A stretch of DNA of 64,000 bases from DASPKM01 sp035628135 (GTDB taxonomy: Bacteria; Bacteroidota; Bacteroidia; Chitinophagales; Chitinophagaceae): the NCBI GenBank assembly GCA_035628135.1, contig DASPKM010000010.1, positions 620,001 through 684,000 on the forward strand. Reading direction: 5' to 3'. The position numbers were made by a program, and so were the translations under genes. The notes beneath the pieces are model-generated. The model was not told the DNA's origin, did no database searches, and worked only from the letters and a program-made list of their open reading frames with translations. Positions 16,801 to 24,502 of the stretch are shown here, piece by piece (position 1 is the stretch's first letter; every line of letters starts with the position of its first letter).

Positions 16801-17063
16801 CCCGGTATCAGGTTTTCGGGCTTGTTTACGTATGGGATGGCTTTTCTTACCGGTATTTCGCAACTGGCCGCCAGGGCGGCGGCGGCGGTGCTGAAGCCGA
16901 GGTATTTCAAAAAATCCCTGCGGGGAGCGGTTGCATCCAACAAGCCCTTGCCATTTGCATCTTCAACAACCAGGTCTTCCTTGAACTCATCCTTCGAAGC
17001 TTTTTCAAGCTCCTCGCTTCCAGTACGCTCTGCAAAACTTTGCCAGTACTTTTTTTGATCCAT
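13842..17063 (-). CDS. actB: Alternative complex III subunit ActB, molybdopterin-like plus iron-sulfur protein
   Basis: 1073 residues. A twin-arginine motif RRDFLKYLGF (Arg48-Arg49) followed by a hydrophobic stretch and a lipobox-like LAASC (Cys68) indicate Tat export with lipid anchoring, as known for this subunit. The first ~700 residues form the molybdopterin-oxidoreductase-like part, which in ActB binds no Mo cofactor. The C-terminal ferredoxin-like part has four Cys groups: CFGCGACVVACHVENN, CQHCDNAPCENVCP, CIGTRYCANNCPYKV and CTFCVQRL with a later CQQACSAG, enough for the usual four clusters. An Ala/Gly/Thr-rich low-complexity linker lies around residues 534-565. ActB passes electrons from quinol towards the heme subunits. 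Confidence 0.96.
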   Translation of the reverse strand: MDQKKYWQSFAERTGSEELEKASKDEFKEDLVVEDANGKGLLDATAPRRDFLKYLGFSTAAAALAASCEIPVRKAIPYVNKPENLIPGMADYYATTYVSGGDAIPVLAKVRDGRPIKIEPNELSPIFKNGSTPQVQASVLDLYDTARLRYPQQKAGNAFKEVSSFSAMDKLVTDALNGLGGAPIIVLTATITSPTTLQAFNEFKAKFPGARLVQYDGISYSGMLTANEASYGRRAIPSYNFDKAQVIVSLGADFLGTWLAPVEFQNGYSKNRIINEANPQMSKHIQFESMMSMTGANADDRYTHLPSQTGAVALALLNAINGSVARPSLDAKLQAGVDKAAQALKASNGAALVVCGSNNPNVQIIVNAINDAIGAIGTTINWSVINNTRQGVDSEFAQLLTEMEGGSIGALIVHDANPAYHHFDAERFKKALAKVRVTVSCNTSMDETTELCQFLVPAHHYLESWGDAEPRTGFYSLLQPAIAPLFKTRSFTESLLRWSGNAATHDAYVKQYWVGRMGSEDSYYKALQDGVFTLATTAAAGTTAGTAGGAGGVTPSVTAAAAKLGTPASGKPELVLYQNVAMGDGRHPNNPMLLELPDPITRACWDNYVMMSPAMAKELLKIDIASERQANDYEFFPDKPVVRVTAPNKAPVELPVLIIPGMHNNTIAISVGYGRSEKLGLAVPNVGKNVNHLASFVENNVDWVVPNVTIEKTGTKYKLAQTQVHGSYEGRHEVVRELTLAHLRQVPDEILKERQKELEPWGGLENYESQGTLYPVFEKPGIKWGMSIDLNACFGCGACVVACHVENNVPVVGKTEVMRSHDMHWLRIDRYFTGNPHDPESIQAIFQPMLCQHCDNAPCENVCPVAATPHSTEGLNMMTYNRCIGTRYCANNCPYKVRRFNWADYLGSDSFKNNQTSAAYLDPVVNMMNDDLSRMVLNPDVTVRSRGVMEKCTFCVQRLQDAKLQAKKENRRLYTGNLDTSGQEKWDVKTACQQACSAGAIVFGNANDTQSAVSIHRASNNKRLFYVLEPLHTLPNISYLPKIRNTERLSGAHEVAPKSGQLPASTTHESEAH

Positions 17064-17070
17064 TATAACA

Positions 17071-17110
17071 ATTTGAGAATTTGAAAATTTGAAATTCGAA
17101 AATGTGAATT
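17071..17110. repeat. Iterated GAATTTGAAAATTTGAAA-type intergenic repeat
   Basis: The 60-bp gap between actA and actB is filled by four imperfect copies of the ~10-bp word AATTTGAAA / AATTCGAAA. It lies inside the operon, so it is transcribed. It does not look like a promoter or terminator. It belongs to the same class of iterated gap sequences noted elsewhere in the window. Confidence 0.5.
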
Positions 17111-17123
17111 GATGCCGCTCATA

Positions 17124-18401
17124 TCAATAGTGGCATTTCTGGCACTCTGTTCCGCCAATGTCCTGTACGGTTATGCTATCCCGGTTCCGTGATTTCAAAT
17201 CATTGTGAAACTTCACATAAATGCTGTAGAACTGGTTCCCGTTCTTGCCGGTTGAATCCGGGAAATCTACCCTGGAAGTACGGTGGCAGTTGATGCACCA
17301 TCCCATGCTCAGGTCGGAGAACTGTTTTACCTCATCCATTGCCGTAATTTCTCCGTGGCAGGTCTGGCACTGCACCTTTCCGGTCCTGGTGTGCTGCGAG
17401 TGGTTGAAGTACACGTGATCGGGAAGGTTATGGATCTTGATCCATTCTATCGGTTTTGCCTTTGCAGGGTCCCAGGGCTGGCCGGGCGTAAAGCCTGCTG
17501 CGGCGTACAGTTTTTTGATCTCGCCGGTGCCGTCTACGGTATGGCCATCTTCATGAATGAGCGGATCGCCACTGTACGTGTCGATGGTTTGGTGGCAGTT
17601 CATGCACACGTTCAGGGAGGGGATGCCGGCATGCTTGCTTTCCCAGGCGCCGCTATGGCAATACATGCAATTGATCTGGTTAACGCCAGCATGCACTTTG
17701 TGCGAAAAATAGATCGGTTGTTCGGGTTGATAATCTTTTGACCTACCCAGGCCGATAGCACCTTGTATGGTATAATAACCCCCGATGATGAAGAGCAAAA
17801 TGGTACCGAGGGCTATATAAGTTTTGTTGCGATAAAAAGGTATGGGCTCCATGGCAGGAATGCCTTCGCGGTCGTCTGCCAGTTTGCGGAGGTTGCTGTT
17901 AACCTGTAATAATATCAAAGTGATAACGGCAAGGATGAGGGTAATGATCCCAAAGACCAGTGCGCTGTCGGATGACCCTGTTTGTGCCGCAGCGCCGTTT
18001 TGACCAACTCCGGGTGGGCCTGGTACGGGCACTGATTTGATATAGGCCAGGATATTGGCGATATCATTATCCGTTAAATCCTCGAAGGTGTTCATCGGCA
18101 GTTCGTTGAACTGCTTGAAAACCGCAGTAAAGTAAGGATCGCCGGTGGCCAGCACCGTCTTATTGTTCCTGATCCATGCATATAGTTTCTTATTATCGCC
18201 CACCCGCTCTTCCACACCAAAAAGTGCGGGGCCGGTGATCTGTTTATGAACGCCATGGCAGGTGGCGCACTTGTTCTGGAACAAGGTTTTGCCAGCCGCA
18301 ATGTCCTGTTGTGCATTAGCGTTAAGGAAACTCAGCAATAAAAGAATAGAAAAAATAAATGAGGCGCTTTTTACGATCGGTCGATGGTCAATCATATTCA
18401 C
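17124..18401 (-). CDS. actA: Alternative complex III subunit ActA, multiheme cytochrome c
   Basis: 425 residues. Six CxxCH heme c sites are present: CATCH at 45-49 in an N-terminal monoheme domain, then CMYCH, CMNCH, CQTCH, CINCH and finally CQKCH at 420-424, one residue before the stop. A signal-like helix opens the protein (residues ~12-30). Two hydrophobic spans lie between the monoheme domain and the five-heme part (LVFGIITLILAVITLILLQV and IALGTILLFIIGGYYTI). With the single heme of ActE the operon encodes seven heme c sites. ActA caps the periplasmic side of the complex and carries electrons. First gene of the respiratory operon; ATG 18399-18401, with a second in-frame ATG two codons on. 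Confidence 0.94.
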   Translation of the reverse strand: MNMIDHRPIVKSASFIFSILLLLSFLNANAQQDIAAGKTLFQNKCATCHGVHKQITGPALFGVEERVGDNKKLYAWIRNNKTVLATGDPYFTAVFKQFNELPMNTFEDLTDNDIANILAYIKSVPVPGPPGVGQNGAAAQTGSSDSALVFGIITLILAVITLILLQVNSNLRKLADDREGIPAMEPIPFYRNKTYIALGTILLFIIGGYYTIQGAIGLGRSKDYQPEQPIYFSHKVHAGVNQINCMYCHSGAWESKHAGIPSLNVCMNCHQTIDTYSGDPLIHEDGHTVDGTGEIKKLYAAAGFTPGQPWDPAKAKPIEWIKIHNLPDHVYFNHSQHTRTGKVQCQTCHGEITAMDEVKQFSDLSMGWCINCHRTSRVDFPDSTGKNGNQFYSIYVKFHNDLKSRNRDSITVQDIGGTECQKCHY

Positions 18402-18443
18402 AAACAGTTGATCTATATGTGGAAAAATTTCCTAAACCGGGGG

Positions 18444-18451
18444 CAAAAATA
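18444..18451 (-). promoter_or_regulatory. Candidate -7 promoter element for the act-cta operon
   Basis: Read on the minus strand this is TATTTTTG, an exact TAnnTTTG match, ending 42 nt before the actA ATG. That would give a leader of roughly 40 nt. A -33 TTTG-like element exists only at a spacing (30 bp) that is too long, so the call rests on the -7 box and position. Confidence 0.4.
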
Positions 18452-18646
18452 AGTCAGGAATTTAACATATCCCTAAGGGCCAAAAAAAAATTTTTTCCGC
18501 GTCTGGCGTGGGTTTCAGAGGATTGTATGCAGTTTTTATATGTGTTTGAAAGGCGATGTCACAAGGCTGTCAATGCCGGCTGCAATGTTCTTGCGATCCG
18601 CAACGGGCGGGCTTTTCATCAATATTTTGCCGCACTTTTGCGAAAG

Positions 18647-18779
18647 AAGTCATAGGTCATTGAATCATCAAGTGAATGCAATGGTTAAACGATAATCACA
18701 CTGATGTACCAAACAATGTTTTTGATTTCACTCAATGACTTATCCACCCATTGACCTAATGACTTATCGACTATTCACT
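18647..18779. repeat. Imperfect inverted and direct repeats of a TAATGACTTATC-type word
   Basis: The left arm (18647-18660) reads AAGTCATAGGTCAT; the right side (18750-18764) contains its near reverse complement TGACCTAATGACTT with one inserted base. AATGACTTATC also occurs twice in direct orientation (about 18734 and 18758). TTCACT/AGTGAA words flank both. The transcript could fold, but there is no T-run, so it is not a standard terminator. It lies just upstream of the DUF6787-PurN gene. Confidence 0.5.
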
Positions 18780-18782
18780 GAT

Positions 18783-19709
18783 ATGTTCGAACGGCTACAA
18801 AAAAAATGGAATGTTACGCCCGGCAGGTTATTCCTCATACTCGTAACCTTTGCCCTCGGCGGCAGTGCAACCGGCTACCTGGGCAAACGGATCATGCCGT
18901 TCCTCGGAATAGAAAGCCCCTGGCTGTACGTGCCCGTATATATTATTGTGGTCACCATCATCTGGCCAATCATGGTGCTTGCGGTTAGCATTCCTTTCGG
19001 CCAGTTCAATTTCTTCAGGGCATATATCGCAAAGCTGGGCCGCAGAATGAGCGGTAAGCGCACTGCGGCCAATACTGCAAAAACCCCGCGCCGACCCTTA
19101 CCGATGCACATCGCCATCTTTGCCTCGGGCACGGGCAGCAATGCACAAAAGCTGTTGGAGCATTTTGATACCACTTACTGGCTCCCCGGTTGGCAGGATG
19201 AAGAACAACTGGGAGTTATCCGGCTTATCGTAAGCAATAATCCCGGTGCGGGTGTGTTGGAAATAGCGAAGGAACACGGCGTTCCGGTATTGATGCTGGA
19301 AAAGGAAAAGTTCTTCCGGGGCAATGCTTATGTAGATGAATTGAAAGAGCGGGAGATTGACCTGATCATCCTCGCGGGTTTTTTGTGGAAGATCCCCAAG
19401 CCGCTGATCGACGCTTACCCCAACCGCATCATCAACATTCATCCCGCCCTGCTGCCTAAGTACGGGGGCAAGGGACTGTATGGCCGGCATGTGCATGAAG
19501 CAATCATCAAAGCGGGCGAAAAAGAAAGCGGTATCACCATTCATTATGTGGATGAGCATTATGACCATGGCGACCATATCTTCCAGGAAAAAGTTCCGGT
19601 AGATCCAACTGATACTCCCGAAACGCTGGCAAAAAAAGTGCAGCAATTGGAGCATGCACATTTTGCGCGGGTGATCAAAGAAGTGATAGAAAAGCAAAAC
19701 CGCCGTTAA
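18783..19709 (+). CDS. purN: DUF6787 membrane domain fused to phosphoribosylglycinamide formyltransferase
   Basis: 308 residues from ATG 18783 (MFERLQKKWN), preferred over an upstream in-frame ATG whose 16 extra residues derive from the repeat region. Residues 1-~90 match DUF6787: a short basic start, a helix GRLFLILVTFALGGSATGYLG, and a second helix LYVPVYIIVVTIIWPIMVLAVSIPFGQF. After a Lys/Arg/Thr-rich linker, residues 108-308 form a complete PurN: IAIFASGTGSNAQKLLEHF at the phosphate site, INIHPALLPKYGGKGLYG with the catalytic Asn/His, and HYVDEHYDHGDHIFQ with the catalytic Asp. PurN transfers a formyl group from 10-formyl-THF to GAR in purine synthesis. The two domains share one frame with no stop. 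The fusion would put PurN at the membrane; independent internal initiation at Met108 is possible. Confidence 0.88.
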   Translation: MFERLQKKWNVTPGRLFLILVTFALGGSATGYLGKRIMPFLGIESPWLYVPVYIIVVTIIWPIMVLAVSIPFGQFNFFRAYIAKLGRRMSGKRTAANTAKTPRRPLPMHIAIFASGTGSNAQKLLEHFDTTYWLPGWQDEEQLGVIRLIVSNNPGAGVLEIAKEHGVPVLMLEKEKFFRGNAYVDELKEREIDLIILAGFLWKIPKPLIDAYPNRIINIHPALLPKYGGKGLYGRHVHEAIIKAGEKESGITIHYVDEHYDHGDHIFQEKVPVDPTDTPETLAKKVQQLEHAHFARVIKEVIEKQNRR

Positions 19710-19759
19710 AAAACCCTGATTGCCGAACAAAGTCCCTTACTTATTATAATATTGAAAGC

Positions 19760-20512
19760 ATGAGGCGGTTAGCCTGTATATATATTATGGTATCGGTTGG
19801 CTTGCTGGTATGCATCGCCAGCCCCTTGCGGGCGCAGATCAAGATCAGCGGCACGGTGTACGATGCCTCCCGGGCACTGCCGCTGCCTTCGGTGAGCGTA
19901 GTAAGCACCGGCGGCAATGGCACCACTACCGATTCAACCGGTCGCTATACCATCGTCGTAAAAGAATCGGATTCCATCAGCTTTTCATTTCTTAACCGGC
20001 CCACGGCAAAGTTTCCGGTCAAAGGCATACAAAATGTTTTCCAGTTCGATATATCACTGCACGTGCCGGTAAATGAATTGCCCACGGTAAGGGTGCAACC
20101 GCGCAACTACCGGATCGACTCCATTCAAAACCGGAAAGATTATGCAAAGGTGTTCGACTTCCGCAAGCCGGGCATTGGTGTCAGCACCAGTCCAACGGGC
20201 GGCGTGGGCCTCGACCTGGCGGAGTTCATCAACATATTCCGTTTCCGGCACAATCGCCGCATGCTGGCATTCCAGAAAAGATTGTTGCAGGAAGAAGAAG
20301 ATAAATTCATCGATCAGCGATTTACCAGGGCTACGGTGCGTAAGATCACCGGCCTTACAGGCGACTCGCTGATACGGTTCATGACGCTGTACCGCCCTTC
20401 GTATGAATTTACGCAGGTAAGCAACGATTACGAGTTTTTGGAATACATCAAGCTGGCCTCCATCGAATTCAGGGCCTATGGCATGCGCCGGCGCGAAGAG
20501 ACAGGATTTTAA
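19760..20512 (+). CDS. Secreted protein with carboxypeptidase-like regulatory (transthyretin-like) domain
   Basis: 250 residues. A signal peptide (ending near SPLRAQ, residue ~26) precedes a CarboxypepD_reg-like beta domain: IKISGTVYDASRALPLPSVSVVSTGGNGTTTDSTGRYTIVV, the usual start of TonB-linked barrels. Here there is no barrel; the remaining ~140 residues are helical and charged, with a conserved-looking GVGLDLAEFINIFRFRHNRRM stretch and LQEEEDKFIDQRF. Such stand-alone proteins occur throughout Bacteroidota and have no known activity; a periplasmic or surface role is likely. It is transcribed with the following serine hydrolase gene, 33 bp downstream. Confidence 0.8.
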   Translation: MRRLACIYIMVSVGLLVCIASPLRAQIKISGTVYDASRALPLPSVSVVSTGGNGTTTDSTGRYTIVVKESDSISFSFLNRPTAKFPVKGIQNVFQFDISLHVPVNELPTVRVQPRNYRIDSIQNRKDYAKVFDFRKPGIGVSTSPTGGVGLDLAEFINIFRFRHNRRMLAFQKRLLQEEEDKFIDQRFTRATVRKITGLTGDSLIRFMTLYRPSYEFTQVSNDYEFLEYIKLASIEFRAYGMRRREETGF

Positions 20513-20545
20513 ATTATTGTAACTTCCCTTTCCAACTATTTTTTT

Positions 20546-21847
20546 ATGAAACGCATATGCCACCTGCTGTTGGTTTGCCTGGCTTTTACCGCGGCAGCCC
20601 AACCTCCGCGCCTCAGGGATGCGCCGGTATTGAAAGAATCTTCTCCCGAGGCCGCGGGCTTTTCATCGGAGCGGCTGATGAGAATAGACAAGGTGATGCA
20701 GGAGCATGTTGACAAACAACTGTTCAATGGCGGCGTAGCCATGATCGTACGCGACGGCAAGATCGTTTATTACAAATCCTTCGGCTACGACGATGTTGCG
20801 GCAAAAAAGCCGATGCCGAAAGATGGCATCTTCCGCATTGCTTCGCAAACAAAGGCCATTACCAGCGTGGCAGTGATGATGCTATACGAAGAAGGCAAGT
20901 TCATGCTGGACGATCCCATCTCGAACTACATCCCGGAGTTTAAAAAACCGCGGGTGCTGGATAAATACAATGCGGCCGATACTACTTATACCACGGTCCC
21001 GGCAAAGCGTGAGATCACCATCCGCGACCTGCTCACGCATACTTCCGGTATTGGTTATGCGCAGATCGGAACCGCGCAGCAAAACGCCATTTATTACAAG
21101 GCTGGCGTGGTGGGCGGCATTGGTGTAGACAATATGGTTTTGGGAGATAAGATGAAGATACTCGGCAAGCTGCCATTGTTTCATCAACCCGGTGAAAAAT
21201 GGACATACGGATTGAACACAGATTTGCTGGGTTACCTGGTAGAAGTAGTGTCCGGCATGAGCCTGGACCAGTTTTTCCAGAAACGCATTTTTGAACCGCT
21301 CGGGATGAAGGACACGTATTTTTATTTGCCGAAAGAAAAACACCACCGGCTCGTAAACTTATATACCGAAGATTCAACGGGTAAGATTGCAAAGATGGCT
21401 GCCACGCGTTCATTAAATGGTGATTTTTCCCGCGACTATCCACTTACAAAGGGAACTTATTTTTCTGGTGGCGGCGGCCTGTCATCTACCGTTTATGACT
21501 ATGCGATATTTTTACAAATGATGCTCAATGGCGGCGCTTACAATGGCAAACGCCTGCTTGGCCGCAATACGGTGCGCATGATGACCATGAACCAGGTGGG
21601 CGACCTGGCCATGTGGAGCAATACCAACCGGTTTGGATTAGGCTTTGGCGTGGTAACGGAAAAGGGCAGCGCCGAGCTGCCGGTAAATGAAGGCACTTTT
21701 GATTGGGGCGGCATGTTTGCCACCACGTTTTGGGTTGACCCGAAAGAGCGGCTTATCGGTTTGTTTTACCGGAATATCTATCCCACCAGCCAGTGGGGTT
21801 TCGGCAATAAGTTCAAGGTGCTGGTATACCAGGCGATCAATGATTAG
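20546..21847 (+). CDS. Serine hydrolase, beta-lactamase class C / esterase-like
   Basis: 433 residues, with a signal peptide ending around residue 16 (TAAAQ). The penicillin-binding-protein-like fold is shown by the catalytic SxxK in RIASQTKAITSVAVMMLYE, the tyrosine motif region EKWTYGLNTDLLGYLVEVVSG (Tyr as general base), and the C-terminal FDWGGMFATTFWVDPKERL in place of the KTG triad. A GGGGLSSTVYDYAIFLQMML helix is typical of the family. These enzymes hydrolyse esters, D-amino-acid peptides or beta-lactams; the substrate here cannot be told from sequence. It is followed by a short cytoplasmic gene after 16 bp. Confidence 0.9.
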   Translation: MKRICHLLLVCLAFTAAAQPPRLRDAPVLKESSPEAAGFSSERLMRIDKVMQEHVDKQLFNGGVAMIVRDGKIVYYKSFGYDDVAAKKPMPKDGIFRIASQTKAITSVAVMMLYEEGKFMLDDPISNYIPEFKKPRVLDKYNAADTTYTTVPAKREITIRDLLTHTSGIGYAQIGTAQQNAIYYKAGVVGGIGVDNMVLGDKMKILGKLPLFHQPGEKWTYGLNTDLLGYLVEVVSGMSLDQFFQKRIFEPLGMKDTYFYLPKEKHHRLVNLYTEDSTGKIAKMAATRSLNGDFSRDYPLTKGTYFSGGGGLSSTVYDYAIFLQMMLNGGAYNGKRLLGRNTVRMMTMNQVGDLAMWSNTNRFGLGFGVVTEKGSAELPVNEGTFDWGGMFATTFWVDPKERLIGLFYRNIYPTSQWGFGNKFKVLVYQAIND

Positions 21848-21863
21848 CATAAAACAAGATTCC

Positions 21864-22409
21864 ATGGACCAATTGAATTTAGGCATCGGCACAAGGCTGC
21901 AGCACACCCAATACGGACCGGGCGTAGTGGTAGGCGTAAAGTATGCCGTTTACCAGATTTCGTTCATACACCACGGCGTAAAGGAAATCGACAAGAACGA
22001 TAAGCATTTGGAAGAGATCATTCCTGAAAATGTGACGGCTGAAATAGAGACCAGTTCGGAACTGGAGCGTTCGCTGCTGAAGATATTGCGGTTATGGGGC
22101 GGACTTTCCGAAGTAGTGCCGTTGGGTGATCGATGGCAAAGGGGGACAATGATATTGCAGCCAGCGGATAAAACGCTCAAGCCAAAAGAAATTCCCATCG
22201 AGGACTTCTTTCATAAAATTGTGATGCTGCGCGACCGGCTAAGGGTATTGGAACAACAGATAAATGCGCATAAGCAACTGAGCGACGCCGACAAGGTGAA
22301 CTTGCAGCAATACATTACGCGCATCTACGGATCGTTGACCACGTTCAATGTTTTGTTTAAGAATAAAGAGCAGTGGTTTGTGGGAGATAAATCGGGAAAG
22401 GAGGATTGA
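21864..22409 (+). CDS. Conserved hypothetical cytoplasmic protein with N-terminal SH3/tudor-like segment
   Basis: 181 residues from ATG 21864 (MDQLNLGIGTRLQ); a longer frame starting in the upstream hydrolase gene is unlikely to be used. The first ~40 residues (IGTRLQHTQYGPGVVVGVKYAVYQISFIHHG) look like a small beta-barrel of the kind found at the C-terminus of UvrD/PcrA helicases. The rest is helical and charged, with a coiled-coil-like stretch MLRDRLRVLEQQINAHKQL and a C-terminal TRIYGSLTTFNVLFKNKEQW. I recognise no named family. The stop codon abuts the stop of the convergent next gene (22410). Confidence 0.75.
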   Translation: MDQLNLGIGTRLQHTQYGPGVVVGVKYAVYQISFIHHGVKEIDKNDKHLEEIIPENVTAEIETSSELERSLLKILRLWGGLSEVVPLGDRWQRGTMILQPADKTLKPKEIPIEDFFHKIVMLRDRLRVLEQQINAHKQLSDADKVNLQQYITRIYGSLTTFNVLFKNKEQWFVGDKSGKED

Positions 22410-22916
22410 TTATTTCCCCTCAAGCTTATTTACATGCTCCAGCGAACCTAACCGGAAACGTAAGGGGATACGCGTAGCCTTCTCAAATTGTAGTTCTTTC
22501 TGGCAAAAAACGCCTAAATGCCGGGAGTAAAACGATGCGGGAACAGTAGCGTTTGTCTGCAAAGACTTAAAGTTCCAAGGTAAAGAGCTATCTGCCAGCT
22601 TCACCGTCCCTGGTTGAGCCATGCTATCGAGAAACAATTTCGTATTGATCGAATAGCAAGCCGAAGGCAGTGGCAATGAAGGCCTGTAGCAACCGGAAAA
22701 CAACTCAATTTTGGCCTTTTGAAACGCAGGAGATATCGCCTCCGCATACTTTGAAACCAGATTTGACCGCTCAAGATTTAGTGTGTCCTTACCCGTCAAT
22801 AACATTTTATTAACCAGCGATAAATGCCTTGGCAATTGCTGTGCCCGCTGCTGCGCAAAAGATTTATTAATCAATGCTATAGTACACACAAGAAATATTT
22901 TAAAGAATCGTTGCAC
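22410..22916 (-). CDS. Hypothetical secreted protein
   Basis: 168 residues with a clear signal peptide (MQRFFKIFLVCTIALINKSFA). The mature sequence has no motif I recognise: a helical, charged first half (RHLSLVNKMLLTGKDTLNLERSNLVSKYAEA) and a Ser/Pro-rich second half with three isolated cysteines. Its codon use is like its neighbours. It converges directly with the preceding gene, sharing no transcript, and is divergent from rpoN. Function is unknown; the signal peptide and intact frame are the evidence for a real gene. Confidence 0.65.
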   Translation of the reverse strand: MQRFFKIFLVCTIALINKSFAQQRAQQLPRHLSLVNKMLLTGKDTLNLERSNLVSKYAEAISPAFQKAKIELFSGCYRPSLPLPSACYSINTKLFLDSMAQPGTVKLADSSLPWNFKSLQTNATVPASFYSRHLGVFCQKELQFEKATRIPLRFRLGSLEHVNKLEGK

Positions 22917-23014
22917 TTACCTATGATGTTTTATCAGTAATTTACGGCCTGATTTTTGTGCATTAGGTCGCTTTTTTAAAATTTTGATCAAAGCGGCGTC
23001 AAAACCCCTGAAAG

Positions 23015-24502
23015 ATGGCGTTAGGACAAAGTTTACAGCAAAAGTTACTGCAAAAATTATCGCCGCAGCAGATTCAGCTCATGAAATTGCTCCAGGTGCC
23101 TACTGCCAACCTGGAAGAAAGGATAAAGGAGGAGCTTGAAGAGAATCCTGCTCTTGAGCAATCCGAGGACGATCATGACGATAGCTTTTCCGAAGAGGCG
23201 AAGGACGAATTTGAATCCGGCGAAGAGGAATATGAGGCAGACGGCAGCGAATCGGACTACGATAATATTGACCTGAGCGATTATGTCCGCGAAGGCGATG
23301 ACGACATAGCAGACTATAAGCTTCGCGATGATAATTACCCGGAAGCCGACGACAATAAGACCGTCCCCATCCGTATAGAAACTTCTTTTCATGAAATGCT
23401 GGCGGACCAGCTCGGGATGCTGAAGCTGGACGAACGCACCCTTAAGATTGCCGAGCAGATCGTGGGTAGCATCGATGACGATGGATACCTCCGCCGCGAA
23501 ACCACGGCCATTGTAGATGACCTGGCCTTTAGACAAAACATAGATACCAGCGAAGAGGAAATAGAATCCCTCATTCAAAAGATCCAGCAGTTCGATCCCG
23601 CGGGAGTGGCTGCCCGCAACCTGCAGGAATGCCTGCTGCTGCAATTACAACGCAAAAAGAAAGAAGGTAAGGCCGTGGAAAAGGCCATTTCGGTAATCGC
23701 CGATTACTTCGATGAGTTTACCAAGAAACATTATGAAAAGATCCAGCGCGGGCTGGACCTGGACGATGATCAATTGAAAGAAGTGATCAACCAGATCATC
23801 AAGCTCAATCCCAAACCAGGCGGTAATGTAGGCGAGGTTAACAAGGCAGAAAGCTATGTAGTGCCCGACTTTTTCATTACCAATACCGGCGGCAAGCTGG
23901 AGCTCACGCTCAACAGCAAAAATGCACCCGACCTCCGCATCAGCGAAGGATACCGCGAAATGCTGAAAGATTACGAGCGTGGCAGCAAAAAAGACAAACG
24001 CCAGAAAGAAGCGGTATTGTTCATCAAACAAAAGATCGACGCAGCCAAATGGTTCATCGATGCCATCAAGCAACGGCAGCATACCTTGCTAAGCACCATG
24101 CAAACCATCATGGAGTACCAGCAGGAGTTTTTCCTCACCGGCGATGAAACCACGCTTCGCCCCATGATCCTGAAAGACATAGCCGAGCGCACCGGCCTCG
24201 ATATATCCACCATCAGCCGCGTGGCCAACAGCAAGTTCGTGCAAACCGAATTTGGCACTTACCGCCTCAAGTTCTTCTTCAGCGAATCATTGAGCACCGA
24301 TAGCGGCGAGGAAGTATCTACCAGGGAAGTAAAAAAGATCCTGCAGGACCTGATAGAATACGAGAACAAGAAAAAACCCCTTAGCGACGAAAGATTGACC
24401 GAGCTATTGCAGGAAAAAGGGTATAATATTGCGCGCCGGACGGTAGCCAAATACCGGGAACAGCTCAATATACCGGTGGCACGGCTAAGAAAAGAACTTT
24501 AA
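23015..24502 (+). CDS. rpoN: RNA polymerase sigma-54 factor
   Basis: 495 residues. Region I is the Gln/Leu-rich activator-contact segment (LGQSLQQKLLQKLSPQQIQLMKLLQ), followed by a strongly acidic region II (~residues 50-115), the core-binding domain, the helix-turn-helix region (DISTISRVANSKFVQTEFG), and the RpoN box ARRTVAKYRE at residues 473-482 that reads the -24 promoter element. All hallmark parts are intact. Sigma-54 directs RNA polymerase to TGGCAC-N5-TTGC promoters and needs AAA+ activators; none is encoded in this window. The next gene begins at the base after the stop codon, so the two are probably co-translated. Confidence 0.97.
   Translation: MALGQSLQQKLLQKLSPQQIQLMKLLQVPTANLEERIKEELEENPALEQSEDDHDDSFSEEAKDEFESGEEEYEADGSESDYDNIDLSDYVREGDDDIADYKLRDDNYPEADDNKTVPIRIETSFHEMLADQLGMLKLDERTLKIAEQIVGSIDDDGYLRRETTAIVDDLAFRQNIDTSEEEIESLIQKIQQFDPAGVAARNLQECLLLQLQRKKKEGKAVEKAISVIADYFDEFTKKHYEKIQRGLDLDDDQLKEVINQIIKLNPKPGGNVGEVNKAESYVVPDFFITNTGGKLELTLNSKNAPDLRISEGYREMLKDYERGSKKDKRQKEAVLFIKQKIDAAKWFIDAIKQRQHTLLSTMQTIMEYQQEFFLTGDETTLRPMILKDIAERTGLDISTISRVANSKFVQTEFGTYRLKFFFSESLSTDSGEEVSTREVKKILQDLIEYENKKKPLSDERLTELLQEKGYNIARRTVAKYREQLNIPVARLRKEL

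Larger units (their letters stand above)
18402..18782. other. Longest gene-free stretch (381 bp), divergent intergenic region
   Basis: This gap separates the divergent actA operon and the DUF6787-PurN gene. It holds a candidate actA promoter near 18444, an A-run/T-run tract at 18482-18496, and a set of inverted and direct TGACTTAT/AGGTCATTG words towards the purN side. A 98-codon open frame across 18359-18655 has no family features and overlaps the actA start, so I do not call it. No RNA gene or riboswitch was recognised. Confidence 0.6.

Noticed and set aside
17071..17110. Short repeats in the actA-actB gap considered as a CRISPR array
   Set aside because: Units are about 10 bp without spacers of constant length, and no cas gene is present.
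18359..18655. 98-codon open frame on the plus strand in the actA-purN gap
   Set aside because: It overlaps the actA start region and a candidate promoter on the other strand, has no recognisable motif and begins inside actA. It looks like a chance frame.
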